The position numbers and the translations under genes are program-made. Positions 38,010-49,034 of a stretch of 64,000 bases of DNA are shown piece by piece. Each line of letters starts with the position of its first letter. Within the stretch, counting starts at the first letter, position 1. Source of the stretch: Vicugna pacos (taxonomy: Eukaryota; Chordata; Mammalia; Artiodactyla; Camelidae). The stretch spans positions 2,001,001 through 2,065,000 of the forward strand of contig NC_133009.1 of the NCBI RefSeq assembly GCF_048564905.1, in the 5' to 3' direction. The notes under the pieces are model-generated. The model searched no databases, was not told the DNA's origin, and worked only from the letters and a program-made list of their open reading frames with translations.

Positions 38010-38170
38010 ACGTTTCTCTGAAGAAGGTATAAAAATGGCCCCTGAGCACACCAAAAGATGCTCAACATCACTGACCCCCAAGAAAACGCAGATCAAAACC
38101 ACGATGAGACAGCACTTCATTCCCACTAAAATGGTGGCTAAACTAAAAACGGACAATAGCAAGTAAACTG
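38010..38170 (+). mobile_element. Old L1 ORF2 fragment, sense
   Basis: 'aaaagatgctcaacatcact' and 'cagatcaaaaccacgatgag' are conserved L1 ORF2 phrases in the sense direction. The fragment is short and diverged. Confidence 0.7.
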
Positions 38171-38329
38171 TTTCATAAAGTTCTTTAGGACAAAATGTCT
38201 AAATGTGTTAGAAGAGACGGGAGAGAAGAACTAGCTGTTTCAGCCATTAATCTGTGCTCTGCCCTCTGCTACAGCACCCTATTTCATTCAGAGGAGATTT
38301 CAAATCCCCTCTTTTCAGCTGCATCCTCC

Positions 38330-38450
38330 GGGCCTCAAGTTCCTCGCTGTCTCCGCGTGATCCGCCGCTCCCCGAGCAACAGTTAGTGGGCCGGCAGGTG
38401 CGCGCGCTGCCCGAGTCCTGCCTGCCGAGCTGGGTGGACTGCCAAGGTCA
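38330..38450. other. Short CpG-dense island between opposed L1 fragments
   Basis: CpG dinucleotides cluster here ('tctccgcgtgatccgccgct' and 'ggtgcgcgcgctgcccgag'), unlike the depleted DNA on both sides. No frame or repeat family is recognised. It may be a small regulatory island or an old GC-rich repeat. Confidence 0.45.
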
Positions 38451-38499
38451 AGGAGCCTTACATGTATTCCAGAAATCAAAATAATTAGTTCATTTGTGT

Positions 38500-39635
38500 C
38501 CTTTTTATTGCCATTATTTTTGAGATTCTTCATGTAAGTGATGTCCTATGGCATTTTTCTGTCTCTTTCCAGTCCACTTTACTTAGACTGACAATCTTCA
38601 GGTCCATCCATATTGCTGCAAATGGCATTATTTAATTATTTTGTATGGCTTGAGTAGTGTTCCACTGTACATGTGTATCCTACCTTCTTTATCCAGTCAT
38701 CTGTTGATGGATATTTGGGTTATTTCCATGTCTTGGCCGTTATAAATAGTGTTCTGTAAACATTGGGGTGCATGTATCTTTTTGAATTTTAATTTTCTCC
38801 GGATATATGCCCAGGAGTGGAATTGCTGGATCACCTGGTAAGTCTATTTTCAGTTTTTTAAGGAACTTCTATACTGTCCTCTGTAGTGACTGCACCAATT
38901 TACACTCCCACCAACAGTGTAGGAGAGTTCCCTTTTCTCCACACCCTCTCCAGCATCTATGTGTTTGTAGACTCTTCAACGATGGCCATTCTGGTTGGTG
39001 TGAGGTGATACGTCATTGTAGTTTTGATCTGCATTTCTCTGACAATTAGGGATGCTGAGCATTTTTTGATGTGCCTGTTGGCCATTTGTATGTCTTCAAT
39101 GGAGAATTGCTTGTTTAGGTCTTCTGCCCAGTTTTGGATTGGATTGCTTGTTTCTTTGATACTAAGGTGTGTGAGCTGTTTGTATATTTTGGAAGTTAGT
39201 CCCCTGTCAGTCACATGATTTGCAAATATTTTCTCCCATTCTGTAGGTTGTCTTTTCATTTTGTTGATGGTATCATTAGCTGTGCAAAAGCTTTTAAGTT
39301 TAATTAGATCCCATTTATTTATTTTTGCTTTTATTTCTAGTAGTCCAGGAGCTGGTTTAAGAAATATGTTGCTGTAATGTACGTCCACGAGTGTTCTGCC
39401 TATGTTTTCTCCTAGGAGTCTTAAGGTATCTGTTACGTTTAGGTCTTTAACCCAGTTTGAATTTATTTTTGTATATGGTGTTACAGAATGTTCCAATTTC
39501 ATTCTTTTACATGTAGTTGTCCAGTTTTCCCAGCACCACTTATTGAAGAGACTGTTTTTTCTCCCTTGTGCATTCTTGCCTCGTTTGTCATAGATTAATT
39601 GGCCATAGGTGTCATACGGTGCCACTGGCTTTTAT
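38500..39635 (-). mobile_element. L1 fragment, antisense (end of ORF2)
   Basis: The minus strand carries an open ORF2 C-terminal stretch at 38957-39625, including '[20 protein letters not shown]' and '[19 protein letters not shown]'. The plus-strand text 'cagtcatctgttgatggata' and 'atatgcccaggagtggaatt' continues the gene to about 38500. It has lost the 3' UTR and the 5' part. The frame is readable over 222 codons, so it is not among the oldest copies. Confidence 0.9.
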
Positions 39636-41320
39636 GGAGCAATAATAAAGTGATGGGCACTGATTCCTTCCTGTGATGAATCCTGCCAGAGGAGGCTGTG
39701 GGTGGTTTTGAAGCCGGAAATGTAAAGCTCACTTGTTTCTCTAGTGCTGAGTTGTAAAAGGTGCTCTCATGGTAGACTTAGTGTAAAAGGCTCTGTTTAC
39801 GTAACATACATCAGTTGTAGAAATACAGTTTTTTTTTTTTTTGTGGTTGTATGTTACAGCAGACTTGAAAGAAAACCAAAAGCAAAACGTGTGTAGACAG
39901 CCCACGAGAAGGTATAATGACCTTTTCCTCGTACTTCAGGGATGTCTGCAGGACCAGATGGGAAACTGTGTTCAGGAGCCAGTCTTTGGACTCTTGCTCT
40001 CCCCCAGTCTCCTTCAGCTTAGTGTTTGTGTGTGTCCAGTGGACAACTCGAATTTCTGGGTCTTGTGTTCCTTCTTATTTCCCATGGTGCTTTCAGGGAG
40101 GTGCCCTGGAACGTGTCTCAGCCGGAGATGGGGCCTCTTGTCCTGAGTGTGACTGTTGTCCCCCCACTGCTGCTTCCTCCCAGTCCCCCCACCCCACACC
40201 TTCGGGAGGGTGGTCCCGGTCCCCGCTCCCCTGCGATGGTGCCTGGCTGCTGTGAGCCCTTTGCCTGTCTTCCCCTTCTGGAAGGATGGTTGGAGGCAGG
40301 GTGCCTGACTGTGTCATCCCTGGGACTCCCTAACCGTCCTTGGCTGAGAAGGAACCGTGAGCCAGGGAAGGGTGGGCTTCTCCATGTGGGCTCCACGTCC
40401 CACACTGACCACTGTCTCTCCTCGCTGGTCCCTGCTGCCCCTGCCTGGTGGGAAGACTCCCTGTGTCCTGATTCGGACATGCATTGGCGGGACCCTGTGC
40501 GTTCACTCACTTGTCACCATTTCTCTTTTCTGTGTTTTCCCTTCCAGACCTGGTTGAAGGGCAAGTTCCCTGTGGCATGAGAATGGATGCTTCAGCTTGG
40601 TCACCCCGGGGTCCTTTGTGCCTCTGAAGGACACTTTTGGGGAGATCCTGCTCCTGCTCTTTCCATGGAGAAACAGGGAACCGGACAGACTTGCCAACCT
40701 CTCCCCCCGCCCCCCCGTTTCCCCCAGAGTGTTTTAGATCCTATCACTGGATAGTGTTTGAGTGAATAAGCAAATCCCAAACCAGGTGACCCTCCACCCC
40801 CCTCCAGAGGTTCCTCAGCCACATGCCTTTCCTTTTGCTTCTCTGACTTGTGTGAGTCTCAGCGAGATAGGAGACCAAGAAGCACACGAATGGATTTGCC
40901 TGTTTTATGAAGCTTTGGGCTCTTTAAGGATAATTTCTATTTTCTTGTGTACTTTGTAATATTTTCACAGTTTCTGAACAACTTTCTAATACCTGTTTGC
41001 TGATTCTATGAAAAACTTAATATAGAACGTAAGTTACAGTTAATGTAGAAATTTCCATAAGTAGCTGAGTGGTGTACCTTGGAACTTCTGTTGTGGCCCC
41101 TGTATCACATTCCTGAGTCTCTCGCTTAATTGTCTAGAAATTTGCATGGTTAGGCTTGAAGTTTTATTCTGGCTGTGAAAGGTGGGTCTGCAGCTCTTTA
41201 AAGCAGCTGAACAGCTCATCTAAGTCTTCAGTTCATCTGCTTGCTTGTTTCTCTAATGCTGTTTTATTAAGAGTCATGACAGGCGCTCAATTTGAAAAAA
41301 AAAATGCCGTCTTCTTTTGT
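39636..41320. other. Unassigned region
   Basis: Mixed composition, with a T run at 39827-39841. Open frames of 100-184 codons near 39841-40580 overlap in several phases and show no domain. I see no splice-supported exon. It could be intronic DNA brought in with the collagen XII fragment, but that is speculation. Confidence 0.4.
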
Positions 41321-41324
41321 ATAT

Positions 41325-41655
41325 AACCAGTCCCAGCGATTTCACTCCTGGAAATGTATCCTAAGGAAATTATCATGAATTTACAGGAAATTAGCTAAGC
41401 AGATGTTCACTCCAGCTTTATTTCAGAGTAAACTGTTGGAAACCAGCAGTAACTGAAGATTGGATAAATTCGTTATGATAGAGCAGTTTGTAAAAGAAAT
41501 ACACATCCATTAAATTCTTTATGATACAACAGTTTGTAAAAAAAATAACATCTGTTAGAAAGATGATAGTTGAATATTTAATGCTATAGAAAGGTGTTAC
41601 TATTATGTCAGATGGAGGGAGCAGGTTGTAAGACAGGATGCACTGTGTGGTCCTT
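41325..41655 (+). mobile_element. Ancient L1 (L1M-type) fragment, sense
   Basis: 'cgatttcactcctggaaatg' and 'tcctaaggaaattatcatga' follow the end of ORF2 of old mammalian L1. Inside it, a segment of about 46 bp is tandemly duplicated with changes (around 41466-41511 and 41512-41557, each with 'cagtttgtaaaa'). Confidence 0.65.
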
Positions 41656-44600
41656 GTTCCCTGAAGCTGCTGAGCAGAGGGCAGTCTGGAAAGACCCTGA
41701 GCAGCCAGGGAGGAACAGGCTTTTCACCCAGCGGCATCTGTACCTCACTGGGGCAGTGGGGAGCATCTTTTCAGGGGCTCCCTCTGGGCCATTTCCTGAG
41801 CTGCCTCCTTGAAGGCCCAGTGTCAGGGCCTTTGTTTGGGCCTTGCCGGGTCCACGGACATCGAGGGTCAGTCCCCACGCAGCACTTCCTCAGTGACTGG
41901 GCTCCATCACTCCCCTACCGCCCTACCTTCCTGTTGCCAGATAGTGTATCACAGGGTTTACTCCTTACATGTGGGTGTCTGGCCCCTACTTGTGCTGGTG
42001 TGACTGGCATTTCCTGGGGTCTTACTCTGTGCCATATGGCCTGCGGAGTGTGGTATGTATGCTGGCTTGTTCATGGCACCAGCCCTGTGAGGCCAGCCCC
42101 TTAGAAGAGGGGCCAGACTAGCAGGAGGGTCAGTCCTGCGTGGGGTCTGGCCGAGCCAGGTGTGTCCCCGCTGCCCCTAGGGCCTCTGGCTGCAGAGTGG
42201 TGTGTCTGGGTCAGGGCAGTGCGGGCCCGGGAACCTGGGTGCAGTGTTTGCTGAGCTAGAGGAGGTGATCAGAGTGCTAACACTCTTATCTGGGGATGCT
42301 AAGCCTGGAGGTGGTTTTGGTTTCTTTTTCCTTTTTTTCTATTTGCATCAGAAAGTGGTCTTAGGTCATGGAAAGTCTTGCACAGAGTGGGTTAAGCAAG
42401 ACTGTTGGCTCCTAGTGAGGCTGGGGCAGAGCTTGCCAGGAACCCTGGTTCTGTTCACCTTCCTGCTCTGTGTCCTTTGTTGTGGTGGCTTGACCCCCCA
42501 TGTTACAGAGAGACGTCACCATTCAGGACCACCACTGTCAGGTGTGACATAGCCTATGGAATAGGGGGACTTGTCCCTCCCTGAGGTCCCCGAGCTGCCA
42601 TATCTAAGACCCTCTGCAGCTCATGTGCAGAAACAGGGCACAAGTTTTTCTCGAGCTCAGGTGAAGTCGGGAGGTTTTCTTGGTCCCCCGAGTGGTGGTT
42701 CTGTAAGCAGGCTCTTCCTGCCTTGTGTCTTCGCCACTGTCACCCTCATCCACCCGGAGGGGAACCAGCTGGGGGCCACGTGGGCTCTTCTGCTCCAGCT
42801 CCCTTGGCGTCTGTCAGGTGCTCGCTGGCCTCAAGGCCTCAAGAGGCGGGCAAGAAGCGGAAGGGTGTTGCGATCAGCTATTTCTGTGAAGCCTTCCTGG
42901 TTTCATATTTGGAGTGATGATACTTCTTGGAAGTTCTTCAGAAGGCTTTCCCTCCTGTCCCATCATGCCGGACCAGGTGTAGCAGAAAGGACGGGACACT
43001 TGTTGGGGTTTAGATTACTTGTAAGGCACCTTTGGGCTGAGCTGTGCCTGGTGCCCCCAGGCCACGCAGAGGAGGCCCAGCCGGGGGCCAAGCCCACTAT
43101 TCTTAGAAATCAGGAGTGGGTAGCTGTTTGGTTTTTTACCAACAGTGTTTAGTACGCAGCTGTTCTGGTTTTATAAATTGCCTAGTGCATGTAACACATA
43201 TGTAATTGGATGTCTTGAAGGAACCTTTATGCATCCGTCTCATGAAGATTTCAAAGATGCTGTAAAGTGAATAGGGCAGAGAAACACTTTCTGAGGACCC
43301 ACTGAACCCAGGGTTGGGAGTTCCCCTTTGATCCGTCAGTCACAAGGTCGTCGTCCGATGGATAGACGTTCACATATGTGTCCGTCAGGGTTCTTCATTC
43401 ACAAGTCCCAGAAAGTCTGGCTAATGCTAGCACCACGGATCCACAAAATCCACTGGAAGGAGCTGGACCAGCCTCCTTCCTGAGGGAAGGTGGGAGCCCC
43501 GTGGCAGGTCCTGCGTGAGCCTCTCCACACTCAGTCCCAGCCTTGTTCTGCCAGGTCGAGCATCCACAGGCTGCTCGTTTCTACCCTGAGGTGCGCAGGG
43601 CACCTGGGTTGGGGTGGCGCTGGGCCAAGCAGACCTACCCAGTCTTGTTCTGTGGGTCCCGGGGTCAACCCATACCTGGCCTTGCCCCAGGAGAACACTG
43701 GTGTGCAGCCTGGGGGGAGGGCGAGAGTCACCACATCTACAGCGTGTCTCATTCTGTTAAGATAGATGCCACCTAGGCAGGCATGTGAGACCAGGGTCTG
43801 TGGTGCTGAAGTGCAGCGGTGTCCCCAGAAACCTCTCGGATTGTGACTGTGGGTGTGCACACGACGTTCTCGGGTGCTTCCTCTCAGCCGCTGTCCCTCC
43901 TTCACAGTTTTCCTCTGTTCCGGGTTTAGGGTGTGCATTGCAGAGTATTCAGTGTTTTCCCAGGAAGCCGGAATAGGCAGAACTCAGAGGTCAGTGTTTT
44001 ATTGTGGGGCTCGCTAAGGCATTTCCTTGGCTCTCAGATCTCCTCTTTGTCATGTTTATCCCACTTTCGGAAGCTCGTTACCATGTTCGAGGTATTAGCA
44101 GAGGTGGATGCTGGCAGTGGTTACAGGTCTCTGTGCTGCACAGTAAGTGCGTTTAGCTCAATCAGTGACCCTTCTGTCCCCAGTGTGACTTGTGAGGTGC
44201 CCTGTTGCGTGTCCCATAGAAGTAGACTTAGGTAGTGTGATATACTTGGATTGAGAATTTGTCTTGTAGGTTATCAGTAATAAACTAATTGCCAACAGTG
44301 ATCAACTCACTTTTATATAAGGGAAGATGGATTTGATGGATTGATATTTGTATGACAAACAGAACTTTGGCCTGTGTCAGGCCAGGTTTAGACAAAGCCT
44401 GTCTTCAGCATTTCTGTTGCTGGTGATACTGAGCCTCCACCTGCTGTCCTGAGTCCCTCTTACTGTCTCTGAGATGTTTAACATAATTAAAAGGCGTCTC
44501 ATAAACTTACTGCATGTGGCACGTTAGCTGATACTCCCTTAAGATTTGTTATTCTTCGGCATAGTTGCATTTTAATGCTAGTCCAAGGAATAAAGTGACT

Positions 44601-45395
44601 CCCTGTTGTTGGGATGATTTTGGAGAGTGGGATGGGAGAAGTAGGCACACACCCTTCTGCTTCCTTGTGAAGCTGGTTCTACAGACTGGATGGTCTCAGA
44701 TGTACTAAATTTACTTTCAGCAGGATAGCCTTAAGGATGGCCAACAGGATGGCCTTAAGCAGTGAACTGAAAAAGCACCTTCAAACTCTGTAACTGGAGG
44801 GAATTGAAGGTGCTTCACACCAGCAGTCTGGAGTTAGGGAGAGGACTGGGAAGCCCTGCCTGAGTGCGGCCTGGCAGGGGGTCCCGCCACACAGTCTGCA
44901 CAGCTAATGCTGGTCCTGGGGCAGTTTTGGAGGGGGGAACCAAAAAGCTTTAGATCTTTTGCTGAATCATTTTAATGTGCTTCTAAAGCAAGTAGAAACC
45001 ATCTGTGGAAAGGTGAGAATAATGCTGAGTGGCCTGTACTGTTATGCAGTTCTTTGGTGTCTTCAGGTTCCTTGGCAGCTCACTTAGGATTAATGCCTTT
45101 TTGTAGAAGAGAACTGTGAGACTTGTTTTGGATGAAATTTCACAGTGCTGGCCGCTTGCCAGTTGAAATACCTTTTTAAGGTCACCTAGTTTAAGGTTTA
45201 GAACGCTTTTTATGATTTAAGGTGCATAATTTATATTTAGGATGATACCGTAAGATATATTTTAAACTTTCATGGCAGGACGTGTTTCCAGATCTTGGCA
45301 AAGGTCTCAAACAGCTCCCCTGTAGGAAGAGCTTTTTCTAACAGATGAGTGAGCTGGAGAGAGCAAAGCTGACACTTACCCTTGTTTGCCGCCAG
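41656..45395. other. Region upstream of the collagen XII fragment, no gene recognised
   Basis: Moderate GC, with many short open frames and none assignable. A small imperfect tandem (unit 'caggatagccttaa') lies near 44718-44760. I looked for further fibronectin III exons upstream of 45396 and found none. Confidence 0.4.
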
Positions 45396-46806
45396 ACCAG
45401 GCTAGGCGGACAACAGAACCGTGTGGTCCTGCAGAAGCTGAAGCCTGATGCTCCTTACACCATCACCGTGTCTTCCCTGTATCCTGATGGGAAAGGAGGT
45501 CAGATGTTGGGAAGAGGCGAGACCAGTAAGTGAACCCGGGCTCCTGTGGCCTTTTTAGTAACTGTCATGGGGATGGAGTCACAACTTCCACTAGAAACAC
45601 TGGGGTGACAGAGTTTTGCTAGTCTTTTAAAATTCATGTTAATAATGACCTTCATTGTTTTCAGGTTTTGTTGTTGTTGTTGTTTTTTTTTTTTGGTCTT
45701 TTTTGGGGGTGGGAGTAATTAGGTTTTATTTATGTGTTTTGTAAATGGAAGTACTGGGGATTGAACCCAGGACCTCACGCACACTAAGCACACACTCTAC
45801 CCCTGAGCTATACCTTTCCCCCAAGGTCTTAATTGTTTTCAGTATCCTTCTGGGAGTTATCTGTCTCTGGTCTTGTGTTCTAGGATAACACAAAGAAACA
45901 GACTGCTCTGGGGCCAAAATACCTTGTGGAGGGATGAGACATGACCCAGATGATCACAGACACTTTTTCCTTTATTCACTACTTTAGCGGATATTTGTGG
46001 GGGGCCTACTACAGGGGTCCTGCTGTGTTCTAGGGTTCCCGGGACCCCTCAGTAAACCTGGGCTTCACGTGTGCTGGGTTGTTAGGATCACGCATGCTGT
46101 GCTTTCTGTGCATTTCAGGACCTTTGAATACCGTGAGGAGCATCACTGAGCCTTCCACCAGCACTTTGCATGTTCGCTGGGACCACGCAGAGGGAAATCC
46201 TGATCAGTACAAGCTTCTCTATGCACCAGCAGCAGGTGGTCCAGAGGAACTGGTCATTATTTCCAGTGGGGAAGAGTGCATGTTAGTTTCAGCTGTAGAT
46301 TGCAAAGTGAAGGTCAAGAGTTAGCCAACTTACCACAGCGCTGAAGGAGTACATGTTCCTTTAGTAGCAGCTGACGGAGGGTAGTAGCTTGGTGCCTCAG
46401 AGCCTGGGTCATGGGGGCTTTTGGGGGATTGGGGCTTGGGGGATTGAATTATTCCAGAGACTTTTCGAGAAGGAGTGAGGTTGCGGGCAGACAAGTCTTC
46501 ATCAGCGGTTACAACAGTTCATATGGGGGCACAACCTTTGGTCCCAGTATTGCAGAACTTGCTTCTTGACTTCGTCTTGAGTTCATATTTTTAGTATGTT
46601 ATTGTTCAAAGTATTATTTCTTATATAAGATTTTCAAATCATGTACTTTATATTTTATTAAAATGTTCAGGTGCCAACCCCTGGGAATACCAATGATGCC
46701 GTTCTTAGGAATCTCCAGCTGGATACCCCGAACAACGTTTCAGTGGTTCCTGTTTATCCTCAGGGCAATGGAGGGTGGACACCAGACACTGGAAGGACAT
46801 GGAATT
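45396..46806 (+). pseudogene. COL12A1: COL12A1-like unprocessed pseudogene fragment, three exon blocks
   Basis: Three blocks translate to collagen XII fibronectin III sequence. Block 1 (45396-45525) holds '[20 protein letters not shown]', lies between an AG acceptor and a perfect GTAAGT donor, and ends in phase 1. Block 2 (46119-46252) follows TTTCAG, holds '[20 protein letters not shown]' and '[20 protein letters not shown]', and continues the frame of block 1 in phase. Block 3 (46671 to about 46800) follows TTCAG and holds '[20 protein letters not shown]' and '[19 protein letters not shown]'. Against remembered human COL12A1, block 2 lacks about two residues, its donor is weak (GTCATT), and block 3 runs into a stop (TAA at 46806) where a donor should be. 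Collagen and vWA parts are absent. The introns show it arose by DNA duplication, not retrotransposition. A diverged functional exon set is less likely. A SINE sits in the first intron. Confidence 0.8.
45665..45827 (-). mobile_element. Camelid tRNA-derived SINE (Vic-1 type), antisense
   Basis: On the plus strand it reads a T-rich tail, then 'ggggattgaacccaggacct' (B-box region reversed) and 'ctctacccctgagctatacc' (A-box region reversed). A 15-bp target-site duplication with one mismatch, cttcattgttttcag at 45650-45664 and cttaattgttttcag at 45828-45842, bounds it. It lies in the first intron of the collagen XII fragment, so it came after that fragment or was duplicated with it. Confidence 0.9.
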
Positions 46807-47204
46807 AAGAATGGAAAAATTTAGCTTTTTCATGATGCATTTGCTTGTGTAGTATAGTACAAAGTTAAAATATAAAGAAAATTTGGGAAATTTGGAATGA
46901 TGGGATAAAAATGGAACAGTTAGCCATAGTTTACCTCCCAACCTCCACCAACTTAATACTTCAGTGGATGAGATAAAAAATGTATAATGTCATTTTTCTG
47001 GAATGGTAACTTCAGGATTTATAAATGTGTATACAGTTATCAGTATTCTCTGTCACTGACAGAAATTCATGAGCTTTGCTTTGTGCTTGTGAATCTGTGT
47101 GAGGCAGTGCTTCGTCATTGGCTTTCAGTGTCAGTTGTTGAAGTCTGTTCATCATGTTACTTGATAGTGCATTTCTCTGCTGGTGAGGTGCTTTTCTCTC
47201 TCTT
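46807..47204. other. Spacer between the collagen XII fragment and the L1 mosaic
   Basis: AT-rich, no further fibronectin III block and no gene recognised. Confidence 0.5.
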
Positions 47205-48790
47205 TTTTTAGTTTTCAACTTTTTTTATTGAGTTATAGTCATTTTGCAATGTTGTGTTAAATTCCAGCGTAGAGCACAATTTTTGAGTTATACATGAACA
47301 TGCATGTGTTCATTGTCACATTTGTTTTTCACTGTGAACTACCACAAGATTTTGTATGTATTTCCCTGTGCTATACAATATAATCTTATTTATCTATTCT
47401 ACATATGCTTGTCAGTATCTACAAATTTTGAACTCCCAGTGTATCCCTCCCCACCCCCTCCCCCCTTGGCAACCATGAGTTTGTATTCTATGTCTGTGAT
47501 TCTGTTTCTGTTTTGTATTTATGTGTTTGTTTGTTTGTTTTTAAGATTCCACATATTATGAGCGATTTCATATGGTATTTTGCTTTCTCTTTCTGGCTTA
47601 CTTCACTTAGAATGACATTCTCCAGGAACATTCGTGTTGGTGCAAATGGCCTTATGTTGTTGCTTTCTATGGCTGAATAGTATTCCATTGTGTAAATATT
47701 ACCACATCTTTATCCAGTCATTTGTTGATGGACATTTAGGCTGTTTCCATGTCCTGTCTATTGTAAATAGTGCTGCTATGAACATTTGGGTGCAGGTGTC
47801 ATTTTGAAGTAGGATTCCTTCTGGATATATGCCCAGGAGCAGGATTCCTGGGTCGTATGGTAAGTCTATTTGTAGTGTTTTGAGGAATCTCCATACTATT
47901 TTCCACAGTGGCTGTACAAAACTGCATTCCCACCAGCAGTGCAGGAGGGTTCCCTTTTCTCCACAGCCTCTCCAGTGTTTGTCATTTGTGGACTTTTGAA
48001 TGATGGCCATTCTCACTGGTGTGAGGTGATACCTCATTGTAGTTTTGATTTGCATTTCTCTGAAAATTAGTGATACTGAGCATTTTTTCATGTGCCTGTT
48101 GATCATTTGTATTTCTTCCTTAGAGAATTGCTTGTTTAAGGTCTTCTGCCCATTTTTGCACTGGGTTGTTTGTTTTTTTTCGTATGAAGTCATATGAGGT
48201 GCTTATATATTCTGGAGATCAAGCCTTTGTTGGATTCATTTGCAAAAATTTTCCCCCATTCCATAGGTTGTCATTTTGTTTTACTTATGGTTTCCTTTGC
48301 TATGCAGAAGCTCCTAAGTTTCATTAGGTCCCATTTGTTTATTCTTTTATTTTTGTTGCTTGGGTAGAGTGACCTAGGAGAACATTTTTGAGATGTATGT
48401 GAGATAATGTTTTGCCTATATTTTCTTCTAGGAGGTTTATTGTTATCTTGTCTTATGTTTAAGTCTTTGATCCATTTTGAGTTTATTCTTATGTATGGTG
48501 TAAGGGAGTGTTCTAGATTCATTATTTACATGCTGCTGTCCAGTTTTCCCAACACCATTTGTTGAAGAGACTGTCTTTATTCCATTGTATATGCTTGCCT
48601 CCATTGTCGAAGATTAGTTGACCAGAAGTTTGTGGGTTCATTTCTGGGCTCTCTGTTCTGTTCCATTGGTCTGTATGTCTGTTTCTGTACCAATACCATG
48701 CTGTTTTGATGACTGTAGCTCTGTAGTATTGTGTGAAACCTGGGAGAGTTGTTCATCCAGCCTCTTTCGTTTTCTTCAGTAATGCTTTGG
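47205..48790 (-). mobile_element. L1, antisense (3' UTR and C-terminal half of ORF2)
   Basis: The 3' end lies at the low coordinate: 'ttttttattgagttatagtc' begins the reversed 3' UTR, which matches the L1 at 59.7 kb almost word for word. ORF2 follows on the minus strand, with '[20 protein letters not shown]' and 'INKWDLMKLRSFCIAKETIS'. Several breaks interrupt the frame. Near 48790 the ORF2 text stops and other L1 pieces begin. Confidence 0.88.
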
Positions 48791-49015
48791 AAATTCTAGG
48801 TCTTCTGTAAGGTCAGTTTAGGCTTGATCAACTCTTAGTTTTTGCTCATCTCAGAAGCTCTTTAACTCTCTTCCAATTGTGATTATTAACTTTGCTGAGT
48901 GGGTAGCCTAGGTTCTAGGTTTTTCCCTTTGAGGTCTTGAAACACCTCATGCCTGTTCCTTCTGGCCTGCATTGCCTCTGCTGAAAAATGGCTGATAGGT
49001 CTCCATGAGCTCACC
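48791..49015 (-). mobile_element. L1 ORF1 C-terminal remnant, antisense
   Basis: The minus strand gives 'FSAEAMQARRNRHEVFQDLK', the counterpart of the ORF1p C-terminal segment 'LSAETLQARREW', followed by a degraded end. It is directly joined to antisense ORF2 without the reverse transcriptase part between, so either a large deletion or a separate insertion is involved. Confidence 0.65.
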
Positions 49016-49034
49016 TTGCCATGGATAACAGTGA

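Noticed and set aside
42571-43152. A 193-codon plus-strand open frame
   Set aside because: No family resemblance, overlapping open frames in other phases, and no splice context.
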